Positions 45,065 through 57,787 of a stretch of DNA of 64,000 nt are shown piece by piece (positions within the stretch are counted from its first letter, which is position 1; the number at the start of each line of letters is the position of its first letter). A program made the position numbers and the translations under genes. This DNA comes from Metarhizium brunneum. Taxonomy: Eukaryota; Ascomycota; Sordariomycetes; Hypocreales; Clavicipitaceae. The DNA lies in contig NC_089427.1 in assembly GCF_013426205.1 (NCBI RefSeq), forward strand, positions 930,001-994,000, written 5' to 3'. The notes under the pieces are model-generated. The model made no database searches, was not told the origin of the DNA, and saw only the letters and a program-made list of their open reading frames with translations.

Positions 45065-46276
45065 GATTGGTGGACTGCACAGACGGGCGCCTGTGACGAT
45101 CGATGGCCGGCGGGTGAGCTTTTGCTGTATGAGGTTCGGCGATGGGGATCTTGGGACGTCGAAGGAATGTTGGGTAGCTGGCCGTGGAGAGTTGCGATAA
45201 GGCTGATGGGCTCGTAGGGTTGGCCGAGCTGAGAGAGCTGCTTTGGCTGGATAGAGTCTGGCGTGCAATCTGGAGGGGTTGTGTGGTTGTGGTGGTCACG
45301 GATGGACCCCGGAGCACGGGCCATCTGACGCCATGTGTGAGGCCAACTCTGGCCAATGTGTGGGCGGCCGCCAATTAATTGACCTTGGCAGGCACCAAAC
45401 AGTGCAAGCACAGTACAACGAGAGATGCCATGTAAGCACGAGTCTATCGAAAGGAAGAGGAAATGTTTTCTTTTTTTTTAGGCATGTCCGCTACGTATTA
45501 GCTGGATACTCTTCCCAAGTCTGGCTAACGTTTAAGCCTTTCAGAACCTTGGATGTGATTTCAACCTGCCGTGCAACATGTGAGCTGCTACCAAATTAAG
45601 CTGTGGCTAGTGAGGTGTGGCTGGGGTACAGAACCAGGTGTGGTCAGTGGCGCAGCTATCAGATGAAAACTCGCTGGGGGAAGCCCGGCAATACCTCGGC
45701 TACTGCAGTTGCGAACAGGCCATTCCAGGCCGGGCAGTCACCGGTGCTCCAGGTGGCTCGCACTAGGCGAACAGGTGCTGGCCGGGTGGAACTCAAAAGC
45801 TGCTAGAGCACAGCTAGAGCACATTTTGCTGGGTGTAGCTTAGTGACTTGGCCTCTCTTTGGGCGCGTCAGGCCTAAAAAGACAAAGAGAGGGTTGCAAA
45901 ATGAGGCGGTGGCCCCCGCGCCACAAGTATCTCCCCCACCAAGTCGCTGTGGTAAGTGACTTTGTCTCCCTCCCAAAGGTCTCTAGCGGCGCTGCCTGGC
46001 ACCCCGACTGGCAACTAGCAGCCAACTACTCGCCGTCATCAGTCAACCGCCCTCCTTCCACGCCTGCAACCCGGTGAAAATTCTTCGCGCGCCAAAACCA
46101 TCCCCAACGTCACCCCGTCAGACGTGACAACTTTGCCATCAAAAAAGAGTCACCACAGAGCCTTTTCCATCTTTCTTTGGGCAAAAGGCAACTTTGCATA
46201 ACTCTATTTATGACTTGATCGCTTTTTTTTGCGGATTTTCCGCTGGCTTGACGCCGACCTCGGCTCACCCGGCACC
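45065..46276. promoter_or_regulatory. Divergent intergenic region CNB1 / EPL1
   Basis: A 1.2-kb region with the promoters of two head-to-head genes. Short frames on both strands have no support. The EPL1 side has a T-rich tract (about 46222-46231) shortly before the start codon. Confidence 0.45.
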
Positions 46277-48178
46277 ATGTCGTCACGCAAGGTCAGAGTC
46301 AAGAAGTTGAGTGTCAAAACTCCTCTTCCTGTGCTTAGAGAGGATCAAATCGATCCTTCTGAATATGAAGCACTCAGCTCTGACAACCAAATTTCAACCG
46401 GTGTCGAGCACGCCGAGGAAAAGGTGAGCATATTTTCCCCCTTATCGAGCACTCTGATATCACGTGCAGTGGCACGTGATATAGATCTGGCATATCAAAC
46501 ATGCCCAGTGGCTATTGCAACAATTTGTAACCAGAGTTGTTGGCTGACCCGTGTAACCCCCCCAATAGGAATATCATTTGCAGAGCATTCTCAAGGATGC
46601 AGGAACCAGCAATACTCAAGAAATTCCTGTACCACCCCCCCAGAAGAGTGACATCAACTATGATGCACTCTACCTTAGTAACTTTCACCAACCATCCTCA
46701 TACATCCGGTTTTCACAAACCGTAGAAGAATGCATCGGCTGCCAATATGATATGAGCACTGAGGACACCGAATTCCTCAAGTCATACAATGGCAAGTCCC
46801 CAACAGGAGGCCCCTTGTCAGAAGATGACTTTGAGCGAATCATGGAAGTCTTTGAGGACACGGCGGCTGAGCAGACTCCATTTGCGTCAGTCGATAATAC
46901 CATTGTCGGCTATGACATGATGGTTCCGTCACTCAATCACCTCAACAGCACCTCGATTCTCCAGCATGCCAAGGCAATCTATGAGTATTGGGGGAACGCT
47001 CGTCAGGAGAAGGGTAACAAGCCGTTGCACCCTACTCTCAAATTTGAGATACACCAAGAGACAGATGATACCGACCCGTATGTCTGTTTCCGAAGAAGAG
47101 AGGCCAGACAGACCCGAAAGACGAGGGCTCGGGACAATAAAGTCGCCGAGACACTAAAGCGTCTCCGGCGAGAGCTCGAGGATGGTCGGCAGCTTGTGCT
47201 ACTGTCTTTTGAACGGGAGATGATGAAGCGCGAGGTACTGCACATGGACCGGGCCGTATTTGAGGAGCGAGCCAGACTGAAGCAGATGAAGCTGAGGCTG
47301 GGCATCAAGGGCGAGGATGAAGACCTTGTAAACCAAAAGGTAAGCACCACCTCATATGAACGCTCCCCAAAGCGGCTCTTATATACTGACTTGACTGCTT
47401 GTAGCCCCAAAAACGCAAACCCGCAGAACCTTCAAGTGTGCAGAGACAACAGGCTACCCAGCTCCGGGCGCCTGTCCGATCAGATGGCCGTTCTCTCGAA
47501 CAAGACCTTGTGTCGCTGGCTGATCAGTTGGCACAGAAGGAGAACGAGCTGCGAGAGGAAATTGAAAACAAGGTCCAAAACCACCGTCGGTGGAACCAGA
47601 ACCACATCGATCTCACTAGAGATCCGTTGTCGCCGGTCAAGGAACAAGGCACGGAACTCAAATTCCGACCAGCCAAGACTCAATATTTGATGACACCACC
47701 AGCGTCCATCTCGTCCGAGGAGATGGATGTAGATGAGGTGCAGGCTGAGCCAATGGACATTGATAAGCCACACCCGCTACCCGTCTTCCAGTTCAAGGCG
47801 GGCACCATTTCACAAGACCAACCACAGGCAAATCAGCCGTCGTTCCGGCGCCGAATCGGTCGTCTCCAACGGCTGTGGATTGATCGTAGAGGAATGGCAA
47901 CACCGCCAAGGCAGGAGAGTAGCGACTATTCTGATCGGTGGAAATACGACTCTGATGACGAGGACGTCGACCCCCCTGTGTACGAAGTCGATCCGTTCGA
48001 TACCCGAGCTATCAAGTTTAGGGCAACGATTCCGCTGAGCCCGTACATGTTCCGTGGAGGACGGCCTTCAATTGCTCCCGAGGCGGCACACGCGGCGGCA
48101 GCGGCCCAAGCCGCAAGTAACAGAGCGTTACCACAACCTCCCCCGGCAGCAGCACCGCAAGCGCAAGCAACGTCATAG
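46277..48178 (+). CDS. EPL1: Enhancer of polycomb-like protein 1, NuA4 subunit
   Basis: Epl1 is the scaffold of the piccolo module of the NuA4 histone acetyltransferase and positions Esa1 and Yng2 on nucleosomes. Three exons, 46277-46423, 46569-47339 and 47405-48178, with introns of 145 and 65 bp, give 563 residues. The N-terminus MSSRKVRVKKLSVKTPLPVL followed by EYHLQSIL forms the EPcA region. The conserved IPVPPPQ and YDALYLSNFHQPSSYIRFS blocks follow, then FLKSYNGK and the basic YVCFRRREARQTRKTRARD. The C-terminal half has a coiled coil and an acidic MDVDE stretch, and ends in Ala/Pro/Gln-rich sequence. The first intron is the longest. The assignment is firm. Confidence 0.95.
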
Positions 48179-50827
48179 AAGACGGCTTCGCGCGCGCGGC
48201 CAGCTAGTCAATGATGGGCGTGTGTTTGTATGATTTGATGTTGTTGAGACTCCTCATAGAGCGGTGGCGTCTTTTGGTCTTTTTTTTTTGGTCTTTTCTC
48301 ATCGCCAGTGATGAGGGGAGCATTCCAGCGTCGTTTCGGCGGAGGGGCGACTGTCCCTTCTAGTAGTCGAGCACAGCCTGGAACTGTATAGTACATAAAT
48401 ATTCGGCAGGCGGATGGGGGAGGCTGGCAGGACGGGATAGGCATTTTGCGCGGAGTCGGGAGTTGACCGTTGACCGTTTTGGGCCATCCTTTTTAGACGC
48501 AGACCCAAAGAGCCTCCAGAAGGCACTCATTGAAGAAGTAGAAGAAGAAAAAATAGTAAAATCAGGCCCGTTTGGCCGTCGAGTACTGATTCCGCTCTTG
48601 CTCTTGTGATGGTGTCTTGTTGCAGTCGTAGCGAGCACAAAGGTTCAAAGCAAAGGCCGAGGTTGTCCATCGTCGGGGCCATGATGCAGTGAATGCAGCG
48701 CATGCCTAGCCGCCGACCTGCGGTCAGCCGCTGCGGCAGCAAGTTTTGCAAAGTCGTCTCCCGCAGTAGCAAGTGTGCATTGTATGCATGCTCCTGTTAG
48801 GACGCAATGCCGTGCTCGTGGTGTCGTGTGCAATGTCGTGAGCAGATGCCGTATGTGGACGGATATCCAGGTGACATCAACTTCTCGACTGGGCGGAGGG
48901 TCATGTGTCAGCACATCAGGTAAGCGAGGCTGGCCGGGGCCATTCTTTTTTTCTTTCTTCTCTTTCCAACTCACCTTTTTTCTGCTGGGAAAACTGGGAT
49001 ACAGCGGGGGGTCTGAACGAGCGAGTGAAGGGGAGGAGATGGCTCCCGGGCAGAAAATATCTCTCTCCGGGTGCGTGAAGCACGGCAAGGGAAAAAGAGA
49101 GCTGATGTGGTGGTGGTTTTTTTGGTACTTGTTGTGGCTGCGGGGCCGGAGATGGCCTGGCGGGTTTTGCAGCAGGAGTCTGGTGCGAGTGACGGGTTGT
49201 GGGGCGCCGTGGGAGGGTGACGGTTGGTTGGTTGGTTGGTTGGTTGGTTGGTTGGTTGGTTGGTTGGAGGTGCTTCTTCACAGAACTTCAAATGTTGCCG
49301 TGCAGAACCTCTCGAGGGGCTCTGGGACTCTGGTCGTACAAGTATCGATCCTTTCCGAGTTGGGCCGTGACACTGCGTCGACGGTTTTCTTATACCTTCG
49401 TTTCTGGCATGCACACCCCCCTGCGATGAATCTGCAATGTTGCAACTCTAGCGTAAGGGGGCACGAGGCAAGCACCGGGCATCCCGCACGGCAAACTTGA
49501 GAATGGCTCGCGGCCCACGAGAAACCAAGCGGCGGCCGTGGAAGCTCGTGCTTTGTCGTGTACTGAGGCCCCGGCACTGGAGGTTCTGTTCCCTCGTGCC
49601 GCGCGGCTGGCGAGGCGTGCTGAGACCATGCTCGGGCTTGTCGCCGGAAACATACTCTGCTATAAAGGCCAGGGCAGCAGGGAAGGTGTTGGGCTTTGCC
49701 AGCTGACTATGCCGCAAAAGCTAGATACTCGTCCACGACGGTTGATCTCGTCGGACGGCTCAGATTGTGAGAGATGACATGGGTAGGGTGACGGCATGCC
49801 CGCCGTAGGGGAAGTTGTTTATGCCTCGCCTCTGCCGGAATGAACGACCAGCCTTGGTGAACATGACGAAATGGTCAAATAAATCAAGATTAAAAATAAG
49901 ATAATATCGTAAATAGTTGACTATTTACTTCATCACGCGGCTGCTTGTTGAATGCTCGGGTAGGTAACACCAGGGACCTTGGCAGTTGAACGTACAATTA
50001 TAAAGGACCTAGCAGTGCGTCAACATAACGGGAAGTGTAGTTGCGGAAACTTGATATAAATAGCAGGCTTAATTATGGCTGAGGAAGATTTATTGCCATA
50101 ATTACTCACGGAAAAACCGTAAACCTTGAGGTACTAGGGACATTGATAAGTGCCGGGTAGGTGGTGCAGTTGGCGTGGGTGGAGGAGAGAAATACCATGG
50201 GAAGAGAGCAGGAGACTACATGAAAGGAGGCGTGGGGTAAAACCTTTTTTTGAATTTTGTTTGCTTGTACGAGGTTTCGAGTTGAGGGAATAGATTTTTG
50301 GTCGTGCACCGGCAAGACAGTAAACTTAGTTAATAGATGGATTTATAGTGTGCACGGGGTAACTATTTCAGGGCAACTCCCAATAGCTGTGTCTGTTTTC
50401 ATTAGCACCGACCAAATGTCAGGGTGGAGTAATGTCTTTAAGAAGAAGGGCAAAGATCCATTATATTTCTCACGACTGCTTTTGTTAATACATAATATAT
50501 AGTACGTGTAATTACGCGGTCAGTCCCTCGCGGTTTCTGCGCAACTCTCCAAATCAAGGTCCAAATGTCAATAGCAATGCTAAGCCAAGAACCGCAAACC
50601 CACAGCAACACGTTCCCACGTTCCAAGTTCCACGCTCCACGCTCCACGAAGCATCGATGCATCAGAGTGACACAAAATGCCCACGTTCCCACAGGCCAGT
50701 CCCGTCCAGGGTCGGCCCCACCAACGCCGAACCTCTTATCCATCTATCTGCCCCTCCATCCACGACCCCTCCAACATCATCACCATCTTTTTTCTTCCCC
50801 CCGTCAGTCCCCCCATCTCTGCCTCCC
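48179..50827. other. Intergenic EPL1 to KAE1, no gene recognised
   Basis: 2.6 kb without a supported gene. It holds a GGTT tandem repeat at 49222-49267 and an AT-rich part from about 49860 to 50520. The last 300 bases are the C/A-rich promoter and leader of KAE1. Open frames at 48775-49500 (+) and on the minus strand follow composition and the repeat, and are not believed. Confidence 0.5.
49222..49267 (+). repeat. GGTT tetranucleotide repeat (about 11.5 copies)
   Basis: An uninterrupted run of GGTT units in non-coding DNA. Confidence 0.9.
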
Positions 50828-51871
50828 ATGGCGCCCAAGACGTCCTTCATAGCCCTCGGGTGCGAAGGCTCCGCCAACAAGCTCGGCATCGGCATCATCC
50901 AGCACACGCCCACGGGCACCACGATCCTCGCCAACCTGCGGCACACGTTCGTGCCCCCCCCGGGACAGGGCTTCCTGCCCAAGGACACGGCGCACCACCA
51001 CCGCGCGCACTTTGCCCGACTCGCCCGCGCGGCCCTCTCCGCCGCCGGCATCACCCCCCACGACGTCGACTGCATCTGCTTCACCCAGGGCCCCGGCATG
51101 GGCGCGCCCCTGACCTCCGTCGCCGTCGGCGCCCGCGCCCTGTCGCTCCTCTGGCGCCGGCCCCTCGTCGGCGTCAACCACTGCGTCGGCCACATCGAGA
51201 TGGGGCGGCACATCACCGGCGCCGCCGACCCCGTCGTGCTCTACGTCTCCGGCGGCAACAGCCAGGTCATCGCCTACGCGGAGCGGCGCTACCGCATCTT
51301 CGGCGAGACGCTCGACATCGCCGTCGGCAACTGCCTCGACCGCTTCGCCCGCACCCTCGCCATCAGCAACGACCCGGCCCCCGGCTACAACATTGAGCAG
51401 ATGGCCAAGCGCGGCCGCAGGCTGCTCGACCTGCCCTACACCGTCAAGGGCATGGACTGCTCCTTCTCCGGCATCCTGGCCAGCGTCGACGCCCTCGCCG
51501 CCCAGATGAGGGCCGACGGGGACCGCGCCCAGTACACCCCCGAGGACCTGTGCTTCAGCCTGCAGGAGACCGTCTTTGCCATGCTGGTCGAGATTACCGA
51601 GCGCGCCATGGCCCACGTCGGCAGCAGCCAGGTCCTCATTGTCGGCGGCGTCGGCTGCAACGAGAGGCTGCAGGAGATGATGGGCCTGATGGCGACGGAG
51701 AGGGGGGGCAGCGTCTACGCCACCGACGAGAGGTTTTGCATCGACAACGGCATCATGATTGCCCAGGCCGGCTTATTGGCCTACAAGACGGGATATACAA
51801 CGCCCCTGGAGGAGAGCATCTGCACACAGAGGTTCCGGACCGACGAGGTCCATGTCGAGTGGAGGGACTGA
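50828..51871 (+). CDS. KAE1: KEOPS tRNA threonylcarbamoyltransferase Kae1
   Basis: Kae1 (OSGEP) is the catalytic subunit of KEOPS and transfers threonylcarbamoyl to A37 of ANN-decoding tRNAs. Single exon, 347 residues, normal length. The start [20 protein letters not shown] is chosen because homologues begin within a few residues of this ASKHA-fold segment. The frame upstream to 50657 is low-complexity leader. Metal site [11 protein letters not shown] (H118, H122); other family motifs are [46 protein letters not shown] and [12 protein letters not shown] (metal-binding Asp). The coding sequence is extremely G/C-rich at third positions, so long frames exist antisense to it; these are shadows. 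Confidence 0.97.
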   Translation: MAPKTSFIALGCEGSANKLGIGIIQHTPTGTTILANLRHTFVPPPGQGFLPKDTAHHHRAHFARLARAALSAAGITPHDVDCICFTQGPGMGAPLTSVAVGARALSLLWRRPLVGVNHCVGHIEMGRHITGAADPVVLYVSGGNSQVIAYAERRYRIFGETLDIAVGNCLDRFARTLAISNDPAPGYNIEQMAKRGRRLLDLPYTVKGMDCSFSGILASVDALAAQMRADGDRAQYTPEDLCFSLQETVFAMLVEITERAMAHVGSSQVLIVGGVGCNERLQEMMGLMATERGGSVYATDERFCIDNGIMIAQAGLLAYKTGYTTPLEESICTQRFRTDEVHVEWRD

Positions 51872-52187
51872 TGTACCACATGTAAAAAACGAATAAAATG
51901 CGGGACGTGACCAGGGCACTTCTGCGCCGTCGGCGGCAAGTCGGGGGACACATGTGTGCAGCGAGTGCTACCAGGTACGTCTTCATCATAACATTGAGCC
52001 GAGTCGCCTGATCCCCGCGGCCAACATGTGTCGTCTATCGACTAATAGTTGTAGTAGTGATTAGTGCCTTCGTACATTCCCATCCACAAGCAAATTTTCA
52101 AGTGTCCCGTTTCGCCATACTGAATATAAACAAGAATTCTACTGCGCCAATTTTTGCAACACAACCATCCATCAATAGACACCAACA
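51872..52187. other. Convergent 3' gap KAE1 / AMPK beta
   Basis: These 316 bases hold 3' untranslated sequence of two convergent genes. I see nothing else in them. Confidence 0.5.
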
Positions 52188-53729
52188 TTAACCTTCATCC
52201 GTTGAGGTGGGCTTGTACATTATCGTCGTGACATACTGAGGACATGTTAGCTTTCCAACGAGGGCACGGGTGGCCGACTTTGAATACATACCTTGTTGTG
52301 ATACCGCGTAGTTGCTGATACAGCAAGAACATTGTTCTTGATGCTGCTCGTCGCCAGGTGGTTGAGGACCGTGTGGTTCGGCATGTTCAACACCGAGTTG
52401 TCGTCCTTCATCAGTGTGGCCGCGTTGAGAATGGGCTTGCCCAGGAACCCCGGCAAGCTAGGAGGCGTGGGCAATTTCTCAATAGCACCGATAGCGTTTC
52501 TATAGGCAGAAGATTCTTCGGGCTGATCAAAGTCTATCAGATATTGAGGAATCTGGCTGACATATGTTTCTGGCGCCGAAACAGGCTTGCCTTTTGGCTT
52601 GGCAGGTTCTTTGGGTTCTGACCCGACTTGGGGTGCAGAATCATCCACCTCGACCTCAGTCTTGGATACGGTAGAGCCTTGCTGCGGCTCCACAAGCGCA
52701 TCGTCAGGGTTGACCTCGATGTAGTTGACCAGGTTGTTTCCGAAATCGACGGTTGTTGGCAAGTCTGGCGATGTCTGCATAATCCCATCCGCCAGAAAAC
52801 GCAAATGATGCGTGCCCGGAAGAATGTACACCGTGGTGGCAAAATGGTCGGGCTTTCCTTCACTGTAAATGTCGCGTGTTAGCAAAGCTCGCTCTTCAGA
52901 GCACCATGCTATCTGGGATGTGGGCAAAGAAAGATACTCACACAGGATGCAGACGCTGCTTCCGGTTCCATTGGAAAATGGTGCCCGTCACATAGATCTT
53001 GTCGCCGCCGCGCTTCCATTCAATCTTTGTGGGAACAACTGGTCTAGTTTTGTCAACCCTCAGCTCCTCAAACTCTTCGTCGTCGACCGTGGTCGCACTG
53101 ACGGCGGAGCTCTTCCGCGTCAAACCATCAGACGATTCACCAAGCTCAACATCTGGAAGTCCCTCGTCCGGGGCTAGAATCGGCGAACCGGGCGTGTGAA
53201 CCTCTTCCTCGATCGGTAGCGGCAACCGAGGCGGACCCCGTAGATACATGTCCGTGAGGCTGTTGTTGGACACGAGGTATGGATCAATGCCGCCCCTTTG
53301 CGCGGCGGAAATGTGAGATTCTTTGTGAGAACGTAGTGAGCTTGATTCGGTGGGAACATCGACAGGTTTCGTTGGTTCGTCTCGAACGGGCCGAGCTTCT
53401 GTCGGCTTGGAAGGAGTTGATATATTACTGTGAGGGGAGCCGCTCAGGGAAGAAACAGCGGTGCTGGGCAAGCTCTTTGGTCGGTTGACCGTGGTCGAGC
53501 CTGTGGCTTGGGCAAGAGACGGCTCTGGGGGCGCGGCAGAGCTATGTGCTGCGTGCGACGTGGTGTGGTTCCGGGCTTCCTTGCGATGAGGCAGCAGGTG
53601 ATGGTGATGATGGCCATGGCCTTCGGCAGGCGTCGACGTCGTGCCTGATGAGCTCGCCGAATCATTTGGCGGGGCGCCAGGGGAGCCCGACGAGCCCGAC
53701 TTGGCGGCGGTGGAATGGTTATTGCCCAT
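52188..53729 (-). CDS. GAL83: AMPK / Snf1 kinase beta subunit (Gal83/Sip2 type)
   Basis: The beta subunit bridges the Snf1 kinase and Snf4 gamma subunit and sets the location of the complex in energy and carbon-source signalling. Three exons, 52942-53729, 52292-52862 and 52188-52235, with introns of 79 and 56 bp, give 468 residues. The N-terminus MGNNHSTAAKSG is a myristoylation signal. A disordered part follows, including a His-rich run (GHGHHHHHLLPH). The CBM48 glycogen-binding domain begins near residue 235 (RPVVPTKIEWKRGGDKIYVT, GTIFQWNRK) and crosses the first intron (DHFATTVYILPGTHHLRFLA). The C-terminal AMPKBI/ASC domain (QIPQYLIDFD to LNHLATSSIKNNVLAVSATT) ends in a 48-nt exon, YVTTIMYKPTSTDEG. 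The open frame upstream of 53729 is leader. Confidence 0.94.
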
Positions 53730-55998
53730 GGCCACGTCTTGGGGAAGGGGGGGGGAAGACCCGATCAGCGGACCACGAAGCGAGATGAGCAGGGAATAAG
53801 ATGAGGTGCGAAACGTCGCGTGACGACGCAGGTTCCCAGGTATTGGGCAGTTGGAGAGGGCGGTGCTGTGGTTAGATGCCGGGCCAAGGTGCGTTGCGAT
53901 GATGGCAGATGGCCAAACCGCACCCTGCAGGCTGACGGGCGTCAGACTTGTGTTGGGGCCTGGCACTGCCTGCGAAGACAGGGAGGCGATGCAAGCGTGC
54001 CAATTCGACGTCGGGCGATGGTTTCTTGGGTCGAATGCTATGCTGTGATACTCGGGCGGCGAGGCGAGGTAGGAGGAAAGGAAGCAAGTTCGGGAAGTCT
54101 GGCTTTCCTGAAGCTGGTGCGGTCGCGGGGAAATGCGGGAAGGTGGGCTGTCTCGCTCTTGCCTTTGCCTGTTTGCCATGCGCCAGTTCAATAGTCGATG
54201 GACATGCATTTCGCTACAAGGCACCTGCCTTTTGGCGGGGTTACCGGCCCGCTTTCCTCCTTGGAGCAGATCAGGACATGAACGGTGGGAAGCTGCGTCC
54301 GAGTTTCTCATTCGACTGGCACCTGCCATTTTTCTTGCCATGCATCCGGGCGTCGGGAAAACAGAGACGGCTTCGAAGAATGTCGAGATGCTTTGCCAAT
54401 ACCATTTGTGATGACTGCACTGCGATATTGCTGCTCTTGTGTGGAGTTCAAACCTGGCCATGTGGACTCCCGGCTCTTAGGTGGCTCGTCCACTCACCAA
54501 GTCAGTGACATTGAATATGTAAAATCTCCGGCCAAGATGTGCAACTCAACCCACGGACTCCATGAACACTAAAACATTACAGTCCCTAATAATACGATGC
54601 CAATTAGCTAAGATGATTTTTTGAATCGAATTGATTCGAATTCTGGCATAAAGTATGGTATAATGGATATAATTGGGCGGTTTACCTAACCAACCAGAGA
54701 CAAAACTGCCGACTATGCGAATCCTGAAATGCAATGAAGCCAATTCCACTAATTTATTTTCACTGAAATATACTACCAAGGGCTTCCCCGGAGAGCCATA
54801 AGGGATCAATCAACAACTAGGACTATAAGCCGTAGCAACCTGAAAAAGCAATGGCATGAGATTGCCGCTCTGCTCATGCCAACACGCGTTTCCCTCGAAG
54901 TAAGTCGAGACAATCAGCTGCGGACTACGGACAAGGAGGGCTCACCAGTGTACCACAACGCCAGTAAATTACAAGACGATGATAATTCAACAGGTAGTAA
55001 AAGGCGAAGGGGGTTGTAAATGATTTTGAAACAAGGAAAAAAGGCAGTCATCTTGTTTGACTGATGACTAGCACATAGATCAGATGGAATTCTAGGTGAA
55101 TGGCTTCGTCTTGCCTGGTACATGCAAAGCCCACGGCTCAGGACAAGACGCAGGCAAAGAGGTTATCAATAAGATGTTTGGTGTCGTATGATGGAATAAG
55201 AATCATGTCCTTTGAGGGTGACGTGTTTCGCCATGTAACCGCGTAGACTACTCCCCTGCCGGCTTCCGGGCGGCTACTTGTTCGTAAAAGGACACACTTG
55301 TAAGCTAGATGCCGGAGAACCGGGATATTCAGCCAAGGGCCGCTGTTGCTGCATCGTGTTGCTCCATGTACCATGTCCCCAAATACGCCTGAAACCATGT
55401 CGATCGATCCGCCCAGACGTTGCCAAAAGTCCGCGACTCCGCAACTCGGTCGGGATGATAACGTCAAGCTCACCAGCGCATCGCGCACGGTACCCCCCCT
55501 TCAAAGACTAGATAAAACGACTGGCAGATAAAGCACACTGAGCATTCGCCTCCCGTCATTGGTAGCAGACTGCCTCGGATGAGCGATGGCGTGCAAGCCA
55601 CGCCCGGTCGCGCCATGGACCGCAGCATTGCCCAAATAGGAAATCCAGCCAAAACACGCCTTGCGAGTTGCAACGACGACACTCCCCCTTTATTAATGCA
55701 AGCCAGCAGGCCAATTGCGCCATGGATACATGACGAATCCGTCTGATACATCTGGCATGCTCGGGTGCGTCCCAAACGACACGAGGCAGCGCTTCTGCTC
55801 CGTGGAAGCAATGGCGGCATCCATCAACGCCTGTATATACAATGTGAGACTTGCCCGAGACCTCCCTCTGCCGAGAGCAGGGCGAGAGAAGAGAAGAAAC
55901 ACGAGCCTGCACCTTCTTTGCTGCCCTTTCTGAAAGAGGAAACAAATAAAAAAAAGAAAAGAAAAGAAAAGAAAAGAAACACAGTCGTGCCGTCCAGA
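53730..55998. other. Divergent intergenic region AMPK beta / permease
   Basis: 2.3 kb between two genes on opposite strands. The first 700 bases are the promoter and probable leader of the AMPK beta gene. The middle (54560-54800) is AT-rich. The last part is the permease promoter, with a purine tract of AAAAG units (about 55950-55979) directly before its ATG. No gene was recognised. Confidence 0.45.
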
Positions 55999-57787
55999 AT
56001 GGCAGACAACCACGAGCAGCGGCCGCTCCTGGCCGACGCAGCGAGCACATACACATACGCCCCCTTGACCGACGACGACGAGGCCGCCGTCACGGCCAAG
56101 GACCAGCCCTCGCGCTCCGTCGACGACGACGTGCTCCCCGAGACGTCGGCGCTGGGCCGCACCCTCTCCTGGACGAGCTCCTACATGCTCGTCATGTCGC
56201 GCGTCATCGGCAGCGGCATCTTCGCCACGCCCGGCACCATCTTCCAGGCCGCAGGCAGCCCGGGCCTGTCGCTGCTCCTCTGGGCCGTGGGCGCGCTCGT
56301 GGCCGCGGCCGGGCTCGCCGTCGCCCTCGAGTACGGCTGCATGCTGCCGCGGTCCGGCGGCCAAAAGGTCTACCTCGAGTTCACGTACCGGCACCCGCGG
56401 TTCCTGGCGTCGACGCTCGTCGCCGTCAACGCCGTGCTGCTGGGCTTCACGGCCAGCAACTGCGTCATCTTCAGCCGCTACGTGCTCTTCGCCGCGGGCC
56501 GCGACGACGCCGGCGACGGGGCGAGGAAGGCCCTGGCCGCCGGGCTGCTGAGCGCCGTCACCGCCGTGCACGCCGTCGCGCCCCGGCTCGGCGTGCGCCT
56601 GCAGGACGCCCTGGGCTGGGCCAAGATGGGCATCGTCGGCTTCATGGTGCTCTGCGGGGTTTATGCCGTGGCGCTCCGGCCGGCTTACACGGGGCCGGGG
56701 ACGGGGACGGGGCCGGGCGGCGCCGCCGACGCGCTGCTGTCGTGGGAGACGCTGTGGCACGGCAGCAACTGGAGCTGGGGCGTCGCGTGTACCGCCCTGT
56801 TCAAGGTCTTCTACTCGTACGCCGGGCTGGACAACGTGAGCAACGTGCTCAACGAGGTGAGGGACCCCGTGCGGACGCTGCGCTCCGTCACGCTGACCGC
56901 GCTGGTCACCTCGTGCGCGCTGTATATGCTCGTCAACGTGGCCTACTTTTTGGTGGTGCCGCTCGACGACATCCGGGGCAGCGGCGAGCTCGTGGCCGCC
57001 CTGTTCTTTGAGCGCATCTTTGGACAGGACGTCGGCAGAAAGGTGCTGCCCCTGGCCGTTGCCCTGTCGGCAGTCGGCAACGTCTTGGTCGTGGCGTTTG
57101 CAATGGTGAGAACAAGAGCTTTCCCCAGAACCCCTTCTCCCACACCGACACTGACACTTACACGGTTCACTTGGCTGACTGCTTCGCAAAAAGGCGCGCC
57201 TCAAGCAAGAGATTGCGAGGCAGGGCTTCCTTCCCTTCTCCGACGTCCTGTCGTCCACCAAGCCCTTCAACTCGCCTCTTGGTGGTCTGCTGGTCAACTA
57301 CGTACCCTCTCTGCTCGTCATCGTCTTGCCCCCCTCGAGTGAAGTCTACTCCTTCATTCTCGAGGTGGAAGGGTACACGGGGCAGATCTTTGGCCTAGCT
57401 ACGGGCCTGGGGCTGCTGTGGCTGCGATACAAGCGACCGAATCTGAAGCGGCCGTTTAAAGCATGGATGTCGGCAGTGGTGTTGAGGTTGTTGCTGGGCG
57501 TTGGCCTGCTTGCCGCGCCATTCTTCCCGCCGGCCGACAAGTACAAGGGCGGTTTGTTCTACGCTACGTATGCCATTGTAGGAGTGAGCACGTAAGTTGG
57601 CCACCAGACTTGTTGTTTTTGAATTCACGTGAAAGCTAATAATGAACCTAGCATCGTGGGAAGCATTGCGTATTGGTATGTTTGGACGGTTGCTGTCCCC
57701 AGATGGAGGGGATATAGATTGGAAGAGGAGACAACAATACTTACGGACGGGACATCGGTTACAAAACTAGTTCATAAACGTAAATGA
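55999..57787 (+). CDS. MUP1-like amino-acid permease (LAT/APC family)
   Basis: Three exons, 55999-57105, 57194-57591 and 57652-57787, with introns of 88 and 60 bp, give 546 residues with about 12 membrane segments. The N-terminal cytosolic tail is acidic (LTDDDEAAV). TM1 carries the family signature MSRVIGSGIFATPGTIFQAA. Further marks are LLLWAVGALVAAAGLAVALE and the TM6 region FKVFYSYAGLDNVSNVLNEV. After the first intron follows ARLKQEIARQGFLPFSDVLS, typical of LAT/MUP1 transporters. The family includes high-affinity methionine permeases and heavier neutral amino-acid carriers, so methionine is a guess. The cytosolic C-terminus is short. A purine-rich tract precedes the start. Confidence 0.88.

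Noticed and set aside
50657..50827. Upstream ATG in frame with KAE1
   Set aside because: The 57 extra residues are Pro/Ser low-complexity leader sequence; Kae1 proteins start near [11 protein letters not shown].
50804..51616. 270-codon open frame antisense to KAE1
   Set aside because: It follows from the very G/C-rich third positions of KAE1. The protein is Gly/Val/Asp-rich without a domain, and the start is not ATG-supported.
55693..57297. 534-codon frame antisense to the permease
   Set aside because: A shadow of the G/C-rich coding strand; composition is Arg/Gly/His-rich with no domain.
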